In this document: one piece after another, positions 7,860 through 15,987 of the stretch
Layout: each line of letters begins with the position of its first letter
How positions within the stretch are numbered: position 1 is the first letter of the stretch
Assembly: GCA_002436185.1 (NCBI GenBank)
Contig: DJKX01000035.1
Location: forward strand, 1-25,414
Origin: Fidelibacterota bacterium UBA6531
Lineage (GTDB): Bacteria; Fidelibacterota; Marinisomatia; Marinisomatales; TCS55
Reading direction: 5' to 3'
DNA length: 25,414 nt
The notes under the pieces: generated by a model
What the model saw: only the letters and a program-made list of their open reading frames with translations
Database searches by the model: none
Told to the model about the DNA's origin: nothing
Translations under genes and position numbers: made by a program

Positions 7860-8363
7860 TTGGCAATTATAAATCCAGCAGAATTAGATCTTAAAGAAGA
7901 AGAAGTTATCCGTATCAATCGTGTTGCAAAAGTGACTTCCCGCGGAAAACGATTTCGCTTTTCAGCGCTTGTTGTGGTCGGTGACGGAAAAGGTCATGTT
8001 GGTGTTGGATTAGGAAAAGCGAATGAAGTAATGGGGAGTATCTCTAAAGCAAAAGATAATGCGAAAAGAAATATTTTTAAAGCACCAATTATAAATGATA
8101 CCATTCCACATAAAATCACTGGAAAACATGGAGCCAGTAGAGTCATGTTGAAACCGGCTTCTCCAGGTACAGGAATTATTGCCGGTTCGGCGGTTCGAGC
8201 CATAATGGAGCAAGTAGGTGTGAATAATATTTTATCCAAACGTTATGGATCAAATAATATTTTAAATGTGGTTAGAGCAACCGTAAATGCTCTGGAAAAT
8301 TTACAAGATGCTGTTACTATAGCGAATAAACGTGGAATAACAATAAAAGAAGTATTTAGTTAA
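7860..8363 (+). CDS. rpsE: 30S ribosomal protein S5
   Basis: S5 contributes to mRNA entry and decoding fidelity. It has a double-stranded-RNA-binding-like N-terminal domain (VIRINRVAKVTSRGKRFRFSALVVVGDGKGHVGVGLGKANEV, about residues 17-57) and a C-terminal domain containing PASPGTGIIAGSAVRAIMEQVGV. Length is 167, as expected. The start codon is TTG, supported by AAAAGGAG seven bases upstream and by alignment to the family start. Confidence 0.97.
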   Translation: MAIINPAELDLKEEEVIRINRVAKVTSRGKRFRFSALVVVGDGKGHVGVGLGKANEVMGSISKAKDNAKRNIFKAPIINDTIPHKITGKHGASRVMLKPASPGTGIIAGSAVRAIMEQVGVNNILSKRYGSNNILNVVRATVNALENLQDAVTIANKRGITIKEVFS

Positions 8364-8365
8364 AA

Positions 8366-8560
8366 ATGGCTAAGGCAAAAACAAAAACACTCCAAATTAC
8401 TCAAGTTCGTAGCCGGATTGGAAGACGTCCAAATCAAAAAGCAACTTTGGATGCTTTAGGTCTAAAAAAGATTAATCAAACCGTTGAACATAGTGATACA
8501 CAAATTATTCGCGGAATGATTAATACGGTAAACTTTTTGGTGAATGTAAAGGAAGTGTGA
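8366..8560 (+). CDS. rpmD: 50S ribosomal protein L30
   Basis: L30 is a small 23S rRNA-binding protein that is absent from several bacterial lineages; it is present here. The 64 residues contain LQITQVRSRIGRRPNQKATLDALGLKKINQTVEH, the core signature (TLxALGLxKxxxxVxH), and end in a typical GMINTVNFLVNVKE. The gap after rpsE is two bases. Its TGA overlaps the rplO ATG as TGATG. Confidence 0.96.
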   Translation: MAKAKTKTLQITQVRSRIGRRPNQKATLDALGLKKINQTVEHSDTQIIRGMINTVNFLVNVKEV

Positions 8561-9000
8561 TGAAACTCGGTGAAATAAAACCAACAAAAGGTTCTGTTAA
8601 AAATACAAAACGACGAGGCAGAGGCCACGGAACAGGATTAGGCAGAACAGGCGGACGTGGCGAAAAAGGCTATCATTCACGTAGTGGAAGCAAATCATTA
8701 TCTTGGTTTGAAGGTGGTCAAATGCAATTACAGCGTCGGGTACCTAAACGTGGTTTTTCGAACAAAATATTTAAAAAATCATTTCAAGTTGTGAATTTAG
8801 CAGCATTAGAAAAACTAGATATCGTTGATATAGACGGACAAATATTACAAGATAATGGTTTAGTCCGTTCTGCTTTGCAACCCATAAAGATTTTAGCAAA
8901 GGGAGATATTTCACGAAAAGTGAATATTACTGCAAGCGCAATTAGTGCGACCGCAAAGGATAAAATTGAAAAAGCAGGTGGATCGGTAACAATTCAATGA
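8560..9000 (+). CDS. rplO: 50S ribosomal protein L15
   Basis: L15 is a late-assembling 23S rRNA protein with a long glycine/arginine-rich N-terminal arm. The arm is clear (KLGEIKPTKGSVKNTKRRGRGHGTGLGRTGGRGEKGYHSRSG), followed by FEGGQMQLQRRVPKRGF. I start it at the ATG at 8560, with AAAGGA six bases upstream, giving 146 residues. A GTG one codon earlier would also be in frame. It ends in an ATGA overlap with secY. Confidence 0.96.
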   Translation: MKLGEIKPTKGSVKNTKRRGRGHGTGLGRTGGRGEKGYHSRSGSKSLSWFEGGQMQLQRRVPKRGFSNKIFKKSFQVVNLAALEKLDIVDIDGQILQDNGLVRSALQPIKILAKGDISRKVNITASAISATAKDKIEKAGGSVTIQ

Positions 9001-10334
9001 TTGATAAGATCAGAAACGTATTTAGTATACCTGAACTCCGAGCGAGAATTCTTTTCACTTTCGGGGTTTTAGTGGTTGTTCGTCTCGGGGCTCATGTTCC
9101 AATTCCAGGTGTCAATGGCGATGCTCTACATGCTGCATTTGAGTCAATGCAAAATACACTATTTGGATTATTTGACATGTTTGCTGGTGGCGCTTTCCAA
9201 AAGGCAACGTTATTTGCATTGGGAATAATGCCTTATATATCAGCTTCCATTATGATTCAACTTATGGGGACCGTCGTACCCTATTTTCAGCGGTTGCAGA
9301 AAGAAGGAGAAGCAGGTCGTAAAAAGATTACCCAGATTACTCGCTATGGAACAGTCTTAATTGCTGCATTCCAAGCCTATAGTGTAACGGTGTTCCTCGA
9401 ATCTATGACAGCAAATTCTGGCACTGGTACAATTGCTGTTGTCTCCAGTCCCGGTGTTGGATTTAAATTCGTTGCTATTACCACAATTATCACTGGTACT
9501 ATGCTTTTGATGTGGCTTGGAGAACGTATTACAGAAAGAGGAATTGGCAATGGGATATCTTTGATAATTATGATTGGTATTATGTCCCGACTCCCAACTG
9601 TAATCATAAGTGAAATAGCGTTAATAAATGAAGGAGTACGTAGCCTTCTTTCTGAATTAATCCTATTAGCTATCATGTTTGTCATCATTTCATTTGTTGT
9701 ATATTTGACACAGGGTACTCGCAAAATCCCTGTCCAGTATGCCAAACGAGTCGTGGGACGTAAAGTATATGGAGGTCAATCAACACATATTCCTTTACGT
9801 GTTAATACTGCCGGAGTTATGCCCATAATTTTCGCTCAGTCCATTATGTTTTTACCCAGCACAATAGCCATGTTTTTTACTGATAGTGAATTTATGCAAG
9901 GAGTTATGCGCTGGTTTTCATTTGATCATCCATTTTATTGGGGTGTCTTTGGAACATTGATTGTTTTCTTCACATATTTTTATACAGCGATAGCTTTTGA
10001 TCCTGTTCAAGTGTCTACGCAGATGAAACAGCAAGGTGGTTTTATTCCTGGAATCAGACCAGGGAAAAAGACGGCTGATTATATAGACAATATTTTGACC
10101 CGAGTGACTTTACCCGGTTCATTTTTTCTGGCATTTATTGCTATTTTTCCTTACATCTTGATGAATGCCATGAATGTAGGATATGATTTGGCATCATTTT
10201 TTGGTGGAACAAGTTTATTAATTATTGTAGGTGTTGCATTAGATACCTTGCAGCAAGTTGAATCTCATTTGTTGATGCGCCATTACGATGGTTTTTTATC
10301 AAAAGGTAAGATTCGTGGTCGGAGGCGTATGTAA
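8997..10334 (+). CDS. secY: Preprotein translocase channel subunit SecY
   Basis: SecY is the ten-helix inner-membrane channel that exports unfolded proteins with SecE, SecG and SecA and inserts membrane proteins with the SRP pathway. The 445 residues show the expected landmarks: VRLGAHVPIPGVN, GLFDMFAGGAFQKATLFALGIMPYISASIMIQL near residues 58-90, ERGIGNGISLIIMIGI, the cytosolic KIPVQYAKRVVGRKVYGGQSTHIPLRVN loop, and PGIRPGKKTADYIDNILTRVTLPGSFFL. It overlaps rplO by four bases (ATGA) and map by one (TAATG). Position inside the ribosomal operon is conserved. Confidence 0.98.
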   Translation: MIDKIRNVFSIPELRARILFTFGVLVVVRLGAHVPIPGVNGDALHAAFESMQNTLFGLFDMFAGGAFQKATLFALGIMPYISASIMIQLMGTVVPYFQRLQKEGEAGRKKITQITRYGTVLIAAFQAYSVTVFLESMTANSGTGTIAVVSSPGVGFKFVAITTIITGTMLLMWLGERITERGIGNGISLIIMIGIMSRLPTVIISEIALINEGVRSLLSELILLAIMFVIISFVVYLTQGTRKIPVQYAKRVVGRKVYGGQSTHIPLRVNTAGVMPIIFAQSIMFLPSTIAMFFTDSEFMQGVMRWFSFDHPFYWGVFGTLIVFFTYFYTAIAFDPVQVSTQMKQQGGFIPGIRPGKKTADYIDNILTRVTLPGSFFLAFIAIFPYILMNAMNVGYDLASFFGGTSLLIIVGVALDTLQQVESHLLMRHYDGFLSKGKIRGRRRM

Positions 10335-11086
10335 TGGTTCGCGTTCGAAACGAGAGAGAAATAGATTTAATTGCAGAAAGCTGCCAAATTGTTGCAGATA
10401 CGTTAGACATGTTAACGAACCATATAAAGCCAGGAGCAGTTTTGTTAGAATTAGACTCTTTGGCTGAAGATTTTATTCGATCAAAAGGAGCACGCCCGGC
10501 TTTTAAAGGTTATATGGGTTTTCCGGCTACGCTTTGTATCTCAATAGATGAAGAAGTTGTCCATGGAATTCCTGCAAAAAGGACATTACAAGAAGGCCAA
10601 ATTGTAGGAATTGATTGTGGTGCCGAGAAAAAAGGATATTATGGAGATTCAGCACGAACATTTGCAGTGGGCGAAATCAGTATAGATAAAAAGAAATTGA
10701 TGGATATTACTAAAGAATCTTTGATGATAGGGATTGAGAAAGCTAAACCTGGAAATTATGTGTCTGATATTGGTCATGCCATCCAAACATTTGTTGAAGC
10801 AGAAGGATTTTCAGTTGTTCGTGAATTAGTAGGTCACGGTATTGGAACATCCCTTCACGAAGATCCTCAAGTACCCAATTTCGGTGTACCAAAACAAGGA
10901 TATAAATTACAGGAAGGAATGTGTCTGGCAATTGAACCTATGATCAACTTGGGTGAAAAAGAGATTTTTACAGATATAGATGGCTGGACTATCAAAACAA
11001 AAGATGGTAAATCATCTGCTCATTTTGAACATACCATTGCTATATTATCTGAAGGTCCTAAAATACTTACTATGGGTAATGCATAA
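10334..11086 (+). CDS. map: Type I methionine aminopeptidase
   Basis: The enzyme removes the initiator methionine from nascent proteins in the cytosol. The 250-residue pita-bread fold protein keeps all metal ligands and catalytic histidines: His77 (VVHGIP), Asp94 (GIDCG), Asp105 (GDSARTF), His168 (GHGIGTSLHEDP, with His175), Glu201 (LAIEPM) and Glu232 (HFEHTIAI). It has no zinc-finger extension. It lies between secY and infA with one-base TAATG overlaps on both sides; adk, which precedes map in Bacillus, is absent. Confidence 0.98.
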   Translation: MVRVRNEREIDLIAESCQIVADTLDMLTNHIKPGAVLLELDSLAEDFIRSKGARPAFKGYMGFPATLCISIDEEVVHGIPAKRTLQEGQIVGIDCGAEKKGYYGDSARTFAVGEISIDKKKLMDITKESLMIGIEKAKPGNYVSDIGHAIQTFVEAEGFSVVRELVGHGIGTSLHEDPQVPNFGVPKQGYKLQEGMCLAIEPMINLGEKEIFTDIDGWTIKTKDGKSSAHFEHTIAILSEGPKILTMGNA

Positions 11087-11313
11087 TGGCCAAGGAGCAA
11101 CCCATAACAGTTGATGGCATTATTAAGGAAACATTACCTAATGCAACATTTAGAGTTGAAATTGAAATTGGAGACCAAAAACATATTGTTCTGGCTCACG
11201 TCAGCGGAAAAATGCGTATGCATTTTATAAAGATTTTACCAGGAGATGTGGTGACTTTAGAAGTTTCACCATATGATTTGAATAGAGGAAGAATTATTTA
11301 CCGTCAAAAATAA
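11086..11313 (+). CDS. infA: Translation initiation factor IF-1
   Basis: IF-1 is an OB-fold protein that occupies the 30S A site during initiation. The 75-residue sequence has the family core VDGIIKETLPNATFRVEIE, VLAHVSGKMRMHFIKILPGDVVTLEVSPYDLNRGRIIYRQK. It starts in a TAATG overlap with map, and rpmJ follows five bases after its stop. The map-infA-rpmJ-rpsM order is widespread in bacteria. Confidence 0.98.
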   Translation: MAKEQPITVDGIIKETLPNATFRVEIEIGDQKHIVLAHVSGKMRMHFIKILPGDVVTLEVSPYDLNRGRIIYRQK

Positions 11314-11318
11314 AAATT

Positions 11319-11432
11319 ATGAAAGTACGTCCATCAGTTAAAAAAATGTGTTCAAAGTGCAAGATCATTCGCCGCAAAGGTGTGGTGTTAGTGATTTGTG
11401 AAAATCCAAAACATAAACAGAGACAAGGTTAG
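11319..11432 (+). CDS. rpmJ: 50S ribosomal protein L36 (zinc type)
   Basis: This 37-residue gene is easily missed because of its size. It reads MKVRPSVKKMCSKCKIIRRK, then GVVLVICENPKHKQRQG, and carries the complete zinc ribbon Cys11, Cys14, Cys27 and His32. L36 stabilises 23S rRNA near the base of the L7/L12 stalk. Its position between infA and rpsM is the conserved one. Its stop codon overlaps the AGGAG ribosome site used by rpsM. Confidence 0.96.
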   Translation: MKVRPSVKKMCSKCKIIRRKGVVLVICENPKHKQRQG

Positions 11433-11441
11433 GAGTAAGGT

Positions 11442-11819
11442 TTGGCTCGAATTGCCGGAATTGATATTCCCCGAGATAAAAAAGTCGCTTATTCCCTATG
11501 TTATATTTATGGGATTGGCTTGACAAAAGCCCAAGCTATTTGTGCTAAAGCGAAAGTCGATGAGAATATTCGTGTAAAAGATTTAAAAGAAAAACAGGTG
11601 ATTGCCATTCGTGATGCAATTACAAAATTGGAAATTAAAGTAGAAGGTGAAGCACGTTCAGACATGGCAATGAATATTAAACGTCTGAAAGATGTTGGAT
11701 CGTATAGAGGTATGAGACATCGTAGAGGTTTACCAGTGAATGGTCAACGTACTAAAACAAATGCTCGTACTCGAAAAGGTAAGAAACGTACAATCGGGTT
11801 GGGCAAAGGTGCCGAATAA
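11442..11819 (+). CDS. rpsM: 30S ribosomal protein S13
   Basis: S13 is in the 30S head and contacts P-site tRNA and the large subunit. The 125 residues begin ARIAGIDIPRDKKVAYSLCYIYGIGLTKAQAI, a helix-two-turn-helix feature of the family. They end in GSYRGMRHRRGLPVNGQRTKTNARTRKGKKRTIG, the tRNA-contacting basic tail. The start is TTG, supported by AGGAG six bases upstream (11431-11435) and by family alignment. Confidence 0.97.
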   Translation: MARIAGIDIPRDKKVAYSLCYIYGIGLTKAQAICAKAKVDENIRVKDLKEKQVIAIRDAITKLEIKVEGEARSDMAMNIKRLKDVGSYRGMRHRRGLPVNGQRTKTNARTRKGKKRTIGLGKGAE

Positions 11820-11833
11820 GGAAGGATAATAAA

Positions 11834-12229
11834 TTGGCTAAAGAAAAAACATCAGGAAAGAAAAAATCTAAAAAGAAATCCATTGAACCCCATGGTGTTG
11901 CACATATAAAAGCAACGTTTAATAATACACACATCACCATAACAGATATTTATGGTAATGTAGTTGCTTGGTCAACTGCCGGAACATCTGGTTTTAAAGG
12001 ATCGCGAAAAAGTACTGCTTATGCTGCAACAATGGCTGCAGATAAGGTCGCTTTGGAAGCAAAAGCCAAAGGATTAATGCGGGTTGATGTACGTGTTAAA
12101 GGTCCCGGATCCGGTCGTGAATCAGCTATTCGTGCATTAGGTGTAGCTGGTTTGGAAGTTCTTTCAATTAAGGATGTAACACCTTTACCGCATAATGGAT
12201 GTCGTCCACCAAAAAAGAGACGTGTTTAG
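11834..12229 (+). CDS. rpsK: 30S ribosomal protein S11
   Basis: S11 lies on the platform of the 30S subunit near the mRNA exit. After a lysine-rich N-terminal stretch (residues 1-17), the family body follows: GVAHIKATFNNTHITITDIYGNVVAWSTAGTSGFKGSRKSTAYAA, GPGSGRESAIRAL, and the conserved C-terminus DVTPLPHNGCRPPKKRRV. The start is TTG, with a GAAGGAT ribosome site about eight bases upstream. Length is 131, normal for the group. Confidence 0.97.
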   Translation: MAKEKTSGKKKSKKKSIEPHGVAHIKATFNNTHITITDIYGNVVAWSTAGTSGFKGSRKSTAYAATMAADKVALEAKAKGLMRVDVRVKGPGSGRESAIRALGVAGLEVLSIKDVTPLPHNGCRPPKKRRV

Positions 12230-12244
12230 GACGGAGATAATATT

Positions 12245-12862
12245 ATGGCAAAATTAAAAACACCCAAGGGAAAACTTGTTCGCAAATTTGGCGAAAATAT
12301 TTTTGGTAATCCAAAATATGATCGAATATTAAATCGAAAACCTTATGGCCCCGGTCAACATGGTCAAGCTAGACGTCGCAGACCGTCTAACTATGGAGTA
12401 CAGTTAAGGGAAAAACAGAAGATAAAAGTTTTATATGGTATTTTGGAAAAACAATTCAGGAATTATTTTGAAAAAGCGGATAAAATGGCTGGAGAAACGG
12501 GTACAAATTTGATGCAGCTTCTTGAAAAAAGATTAGACAATGTTGTATATCGTATGGGGTTTGCATCCACACGTCCTGCTGCAAGACAAATGGTAAACCA
12601 TGGACATTTTCTTGTGAATAACAGGAAAGTAAATATAGCATCTTTTTCTGTGAAAGCGGGTGATGTAATTCAAGTACGGGATAGAAGTAAAAAAATGGAT
12701 GCAATTCTTGATTCCATGAAACGAATCAAAGGCGATCTTGACCTGCCTTGGCTAGAATTAGATAAAGCAAAAATGACCGGTAACGTAATTGCAATACCTG
12801 AACGTGAAGACATGCAAGTTTTGGTGAATGAGCAATTAGTTGTGGAATTATACTCTAAATAA
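12245..12862 (+). CDS. rpsD: 30S ribosomal protein S4
   Basis: S4 nucleates 30S assembly and in some bacteria represses the alpha operon. The 205 residues contain the GPGQHGQARRRRPSNYGVQLREKQKIKVLYGILEKQFRNYF block and an S4 RNA-binding domain at about residues 95-150 (RLDNVVYRMGFASTRPAARQMVNHGHFLVNNRKVNIAS). The N-terminus lacks the four-cysteine zinc site of some S4 proteins, so this is the zinc-free form. An ACGGAG ribosome site precedes the ATG. Confidence 0.97.
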   Translation: MAKLKTPKGKLVRKFGENIFGNPKYDRILNRKPYGPGQHGQARRRRPSNYGVQLREKQKIKVLYGILEKQFRNYFEKADKMAGETGTNLMQLLEKRLDNVVYRMGFASTRPAARQMVNHGHFLVNNRKVNIASFSVKAGDVIQVRDRSKKMDAILDSMKRIKGDLDLPWLELDKAKMTGNVIAIPEREDMQVLVNEQLVVELYSK

Positions 12863-12884
12863 TTAACAAAAGGGCGTTCTATAA

Positions 12885-13856
12885 ATGACTAACAAACTGA
12901 ATATTAAAGTTAAAATTGATGAAAATAATCAATCAGATACTCTAGGTACATTTGAATTGCAGCCTCTTGAAAGAGGATATGGAATTACGTTGGGTAATTC
13001 ATTACGACGAGTTTTATTAACGTGCATCCCAGGGGCAGCAATTACAAATATACGTATTGATGGTGTCCAACATGAGTTCTCAACAATCAAAGGCGTCCGA
13101 GAAGATGTTGCTGATATAATTCAAAACTTAAAGGGTGTCCGTTTTAAATTAATGGAAAATGATCCTGATAAAGTAACTTTAACAGTTAAGGGTCCAGGCA
13201 AATTCACTGCTAAAGATATCCAAAAAGCCAGTGATCAGTTCAAAATACTCAATGGTAATCACTATATTACCGAATTGAACAAAGATGCAAAAATGGACAT
13301 TGAATTACGAATTGGCATTGGTAAGGGATATGTTCCTTCAGAAGAGAATGAATTACCCAATGCTCCGGTTGGTACCTTAGCCATAGACAGTATATTTAAT
13401 CCAGTAACAAAAGTGACATACGATGTAAGTCCTGTGCCCGGAGCAAAGGAACCCATCGAAATACTGACAATGTCAGTAGAAACCGATGGTTCTATTACAT
13501 CTAAAGATGCTATTAGTCACGCTTCTTCAGTTATGATTGATCATTTAAGATATGTTGAAGCTATTGCAAGTCCTGAAGTATTAGAAGTTTCTGCAGGAAT
13601 CAGCGAAGAAGATCTAAAAATTAGAGACTTACTGAAACGAACAATTGACGAAATGGAACTTTCAGTGCGAAGTCATAATTGTCTCCAGGCAGCCGGAATC
13701 AAATTTATTTTTGAAATGGTGAAAAAAGAAGAAAGTGAAATGCTGAAGTACAAAAACTTTGGTCGTAAATCACTAACGGAGCTTGTTGAAAAACTGGATG
13801 AAATGGGACTTCACTTCGGAATGGATGTAGATGCATATTTGAAAGATCCTGCGTAA
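12885..13856 (+). CDS. rpoA: RNA polymerase alpha subunit
   Basis: Alpha dimerises to nucleate RNA polymerase assembly, and its C-terminal domain binds UP elements and activators. The N-terminal domain spans about residues 1-230 (LERGYGITLGNSLRRVLLTCIPGAAIT is the assembly signature). A flexible linker leads to the C-terminal domain at about 245-315. The C-terminal domain keeps the DNA-contact segment RSHNCLQAAGI, with Arg262 corresponding to E. coli Arg265, and NFGRKSLTEL. Length is 323. It has an AAAGGGCG upstream element and lies 22 bases after rpsD and two before rplQ. Confidence 0.98.
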   Translation: MTNKLNIKVKIDENNQSDTLGTFELQPLERGYGITLGNSLRRVLLTCIPGAAITNIRIDGVQHEFSTIKGVREDVADIIQNLKGVRFKLMENDPDKVTLTVKGPGKFTAKDIQKASDQFKILNGNHYITELNKDAKMDIELRIGIGKGYVPSEENELPNAPVGTLAIDSIFNPVTKVTYDVSPVPGAKEPIEILTMSVETDGSITSKDAISHASSVMIDHLRYVEAIASPEVLEVSAGISEEDLKIRDLLKRTIDEMELSVRSHNCLQAAGIKFIFEMVKKEESEMLKYKNFGRKSLTELVEKLDEMGLHFGMDVDAYLKDPA

Positions 13857-13858
13857 TC

Positions 13859-14254
13859 ATGGCAAAAAATAATAAACATCGCAAATTAGGTGTCAATCCG
13901 TCACATCGCCGGGCGATGCTCATGAATTTGGCTGAAAACCTAATTAAACATAAACGCATCAAGACGACAGATTCACGGGCAAAAGCCTTGCGTGAGTATA
14001 TCGAACCACTCATTACGAAAGCGAAAAAGGGTGATCTTACTTCCCGACGTATGGTGTTGAGAAAATTGCATAAAGATGCAACTCAAACTTTATTTGATGA
14101 AATAGGCCCCGCTTTTGCTGATCGCCCCGGTGGATACACGCGGATAATAAAGTTAGGATTTCGTAAAGATGATACAGCTTCATTATCATTAATTGAATTT
14201 GTTGATTTCGAGGGAATAGCTGTAGCTGAAAATGAAAATGCAGATTCTGAATAA
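13859..14254 (+). CDS. rplQ: 50S ribosomal protein L17
   Basis: L17 is a 50S protein near the tunnel exit and is the last gene of the alpha cluster. Residues 1-60 carry the signature HRKLGVNPSHRRAMLMNLAENLIKHKRIKTTDSRAKALREYIEPLITKAK. The C-terminal part has GGYTRIIKLGFRKDDTASLSLIEFVD, followed by a short acidic tail. At 131 residues it is slightly longer than the commonest length. It is followed within about 35 bases by a strong terminator hairpin. Confidence 0.97.
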   Translation: MAKNNKHRKLGVNPSHRRAMLMNLAENLIKHKRIKTTDSRAKALREYIEPLITKAKKGDLTSRRMVLRKLHKDATQTLFDEIGPAFADRPGGYTRIIKLGFRKDDTASLSLIEFVDFEGIAVAENENADSE

Positions 14255-14260
14255 TTAATT

Positions 14261-15385
14261 TTGATTAATCAATTGCAATATCGCTTGAGGGCAACCGTTT
14301 TGGTTGCCCTTCTTTTTATCTGCACAAGTCAAATTATTGCAGGATTCAATGCGTTCGAAGAAAAATGCCTTTGGGTTATACGCAATACAATGACAAATAA
14401 GCAATCCATTGATGAAATGATTCATTTTGCTCAAAGCAATGGATTTAATAATCTTTTGGTTCAGATTCGAGGCAGAGGTGATGCCTATTACCGAACACAG
14501 TTAGTTCCCAAATCAGAATTATTACAAAATCCAGATTTTGATCCTTTGGCTTATATTATTGATGAAGCACATGCAGTAGGTTTAACTGTTCATGCCTGGG
14601 TGAATGTCTATCTTGTTTGGTCATCAGAAAAAACACCACGCGCTTTGCATCATGTTTATAATGGATATCCTGAATGGATCGATACGAATGGCAATGAAAC
14701 AATTTCCAATAAGAAAAATGGCATCGTTGGAGAAGGATACTTTTTAGCTCCCCATCATCCGGAAGTTCAAAAGCATTTATTGGCCGTTTTTAGGGAATTG
14801 ACGGCATTATATAATATTGATGGATTGCATTTGGATTATATTCGATTTCAAGATACGGAATATGGAAATAATGTGGGAGCAAAAACATTTTACCTCCAAA
14901 ACAGGTATAATGATAAGAAACATGTATTTGAGAATGATGATTATGTTGAATGGGATAATTATAGAAGAGCTGCTATTACAAATCTCGTAAAAGAAACAAA
15001 ACAAATGTTATTGGATGTTCGACCGGATTGTATATTATCTGCAGCGGTAAAACCAAATCTGCTTTTGGCGAAGAATCGATATTTTCAGGAATGGGATGTA
15101 TGGTTAGCGGCCGGTTATTTGGATTGGGCCATACCCATGAATTACACATCAAATCTTCGTGACTTTGCGAACAATATTGATATTATTTATGAAAATCTAC
15201 CCAGGAAATATCGTCATAAAATTATAATGGGTATTGCATTATATAATCAAAAACCTATAGAAGCAGTGGATAAGATATATTATTCTGAAATTACACGCTT
15301 CAGAGGAATCTCTATTTTTTCTTATAATGTGTTTAAGGAAAATCCGAGATATACCAATGATTTCATCAAATCTATACGTTATTAA
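14261..15385 (+). CDS. Secreted glycoside-hydrolase-family-10-like protein
   Basis: This is a predicted exported carbohydrate-active protein of the GHL10 type (PF02638 family; TIM barrel). Family features: KCLWVIRN (36-42), GFNNLLVQIRGRGDAYYRTQLVPKSELL (61-88), FDPLAYIIDEAHAVGLTVHAWVNVY (93-117), the candidate active-site strand GLHLDYIRFQ (188-197), and DWAIPMNY (288-295). Residues 8-28 form a basic-then-hydrophobic signal peptide. The start is uncertain: the TTG at 14261 gives 374 residues, TTG codons at 14273 and 14285 are alternatives, and no ATG precedes the domain. The operon terminator overlaps the signal codons. Substrate is unknown. It meets the minus-strand gene tail to tail with overlapping stops. 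Confidence 0.8.
   Translation: MINQLQYRLRATVLVALLFICTSQIIAGFNAFEEKCLWVIRNTMTNKQSIDEMIHFAQSNGFNNLLVQIRGRGDAYYRTQLVPKSELLQNPDFDPLAYIIDEAHAVGLTVHAWVNVYLVWSSEKTPRALHHVYNGYPEWIDTNGNETISNKKNGIVGEGYFLAPHHPEVQKHLLAVFRELTALYNIDGLHLDYIRFQDTEYGNNVGAKTFYLQNRYNDKKHVFENDDYVEWDNYRRAAITNLVKETKQMLLDVRPDCILSAAVKPNLLLAKNRYFQEWDVWLAAGYLDWAIPMNYTSNLRDFANNIDIIYENLPRKYRHKIIMGIALYNQKPIEAVDKIYYSEITRFRGISIFSYNVFKENPRYTNDFIKSIRY
14288..14317 (+). terminator. Rho-independent terminator of the ribosomal operon
   Basis: A perfect nine-base-pair stem (AGGGCAACC with GGTTGCCCT) closes on a five-base loop (GTTTT) and runs directly into TTCTTTTT. It lies 33 bases after the rplQ stop, where an end of the S10-spc-alpha transcript is expected. 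It also lies inside the coding region of the following gene, over its signal-peptide codons. Confidence 0.85.
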
Positions 15386-15903
15386 GAATCTAATTTTAAT
15401 AGCAATTTTCGGCCACGGCTCTGCATTGCCGGAGATCCTACTTTCATTAATTTCTCTATTATTGGGCGTACATCAGACTTCATTGTTGAATCATTTCCCG
15501 CCAAATCAACCAGTGCCTGCATGGTAAATGTGACGACGATTCTGCTTTTATCTGTTAAGTAAAATTTAAAATATTCAGTTAACTCAATTCGTTCCTTCAG
15601 GGAAAGTGTTAAGCGAGGAATAATTTGACATAAATGCCAGCGAACTTCCTGCTGTTTTACATCATTGACTAATTTTATCAATGTATTTTTATGAGGCTGC
15701 AGCCATTCAGGATTATTTATAGTCAGTTTTTCTATAGCATCCGCAGACCGCATGGCAATCAATTCATTATCATTGGTAATTCCTTCAATAATGATAGGGA
15801 AGAGGGTGTTATCTTTATTTAGTATTCTAATTACTTTTTCAACACCTTGAACCATACGTTTATCACCGTGTGAAAGTGATTCTAGTATAGGATGTAAATT
15901 CAT
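15382..15903 (-). CDS. HEAT-repeat-like helical protein
   Basis: The 173-residue product has no signal peptide or membrane segment and looks like three to four HEAT/ARM-type helical pairs. Typical pieces are IEGITNDNELIAMRSADAIEKLTINNPEWLQPH (about 40-71), LVNDVKQQEVRWHLCQIIPRL and ALVDLAGNDSTMKSDVRPIIEKLMKVGSPAMQSRGRKLLLKL. Such folds usually mediate protein contacts; a specific role cannot be given. The gene is read towards the glycoside-hydrolase-like gene and their stop codons overlap (15382-15385). Its ATG faces the hutU promoter region, so the two may share a divergent control region. Confidence 0.75.
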   Translation of the reverse strand: MNLHPILESLSHGDKRMVQGVEKVIRILNKDNTLFPIIIEGITNDNELIAMRSADAIEKLTINNPEWLQPHKNTLIKLVNDVKQQEVRWHLCQIIPRLTLSLKERIELTEYFKFYLTDKSRIVVTFTMQALVDLAGNDSTMKSDVRPIIEKLMKVGSPAMQSRGRKLLLKLDS

Positions 15904-15934
15904 TTACCTGTTAACTCATATGCTTCATTAATCC

Positions 15935-15958
15935 AAAATCGGGACATGTCCATTTTTT
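15935..15958. promoter_or_regulatory. Dyad-symmetric candidate operator
   Basis: A perfect ten-base palindrome (GGACATGTCC, 15942-15951) is flanked symmetrically by AAAA and TTTT after three mismatched positions on each side. It lies between the divergent helical-repeat gene and hutU, just upstream of a TATAAT box, which is where a repressor or activator dimer would bind. No regulator gene is adjacent, so the assignment is inferred from symmetry and location alone. Confidence 0.35.
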
Positions 15959-15987
15959 AGGTACTGTCGCCTAATCTGTTTGTTTCT

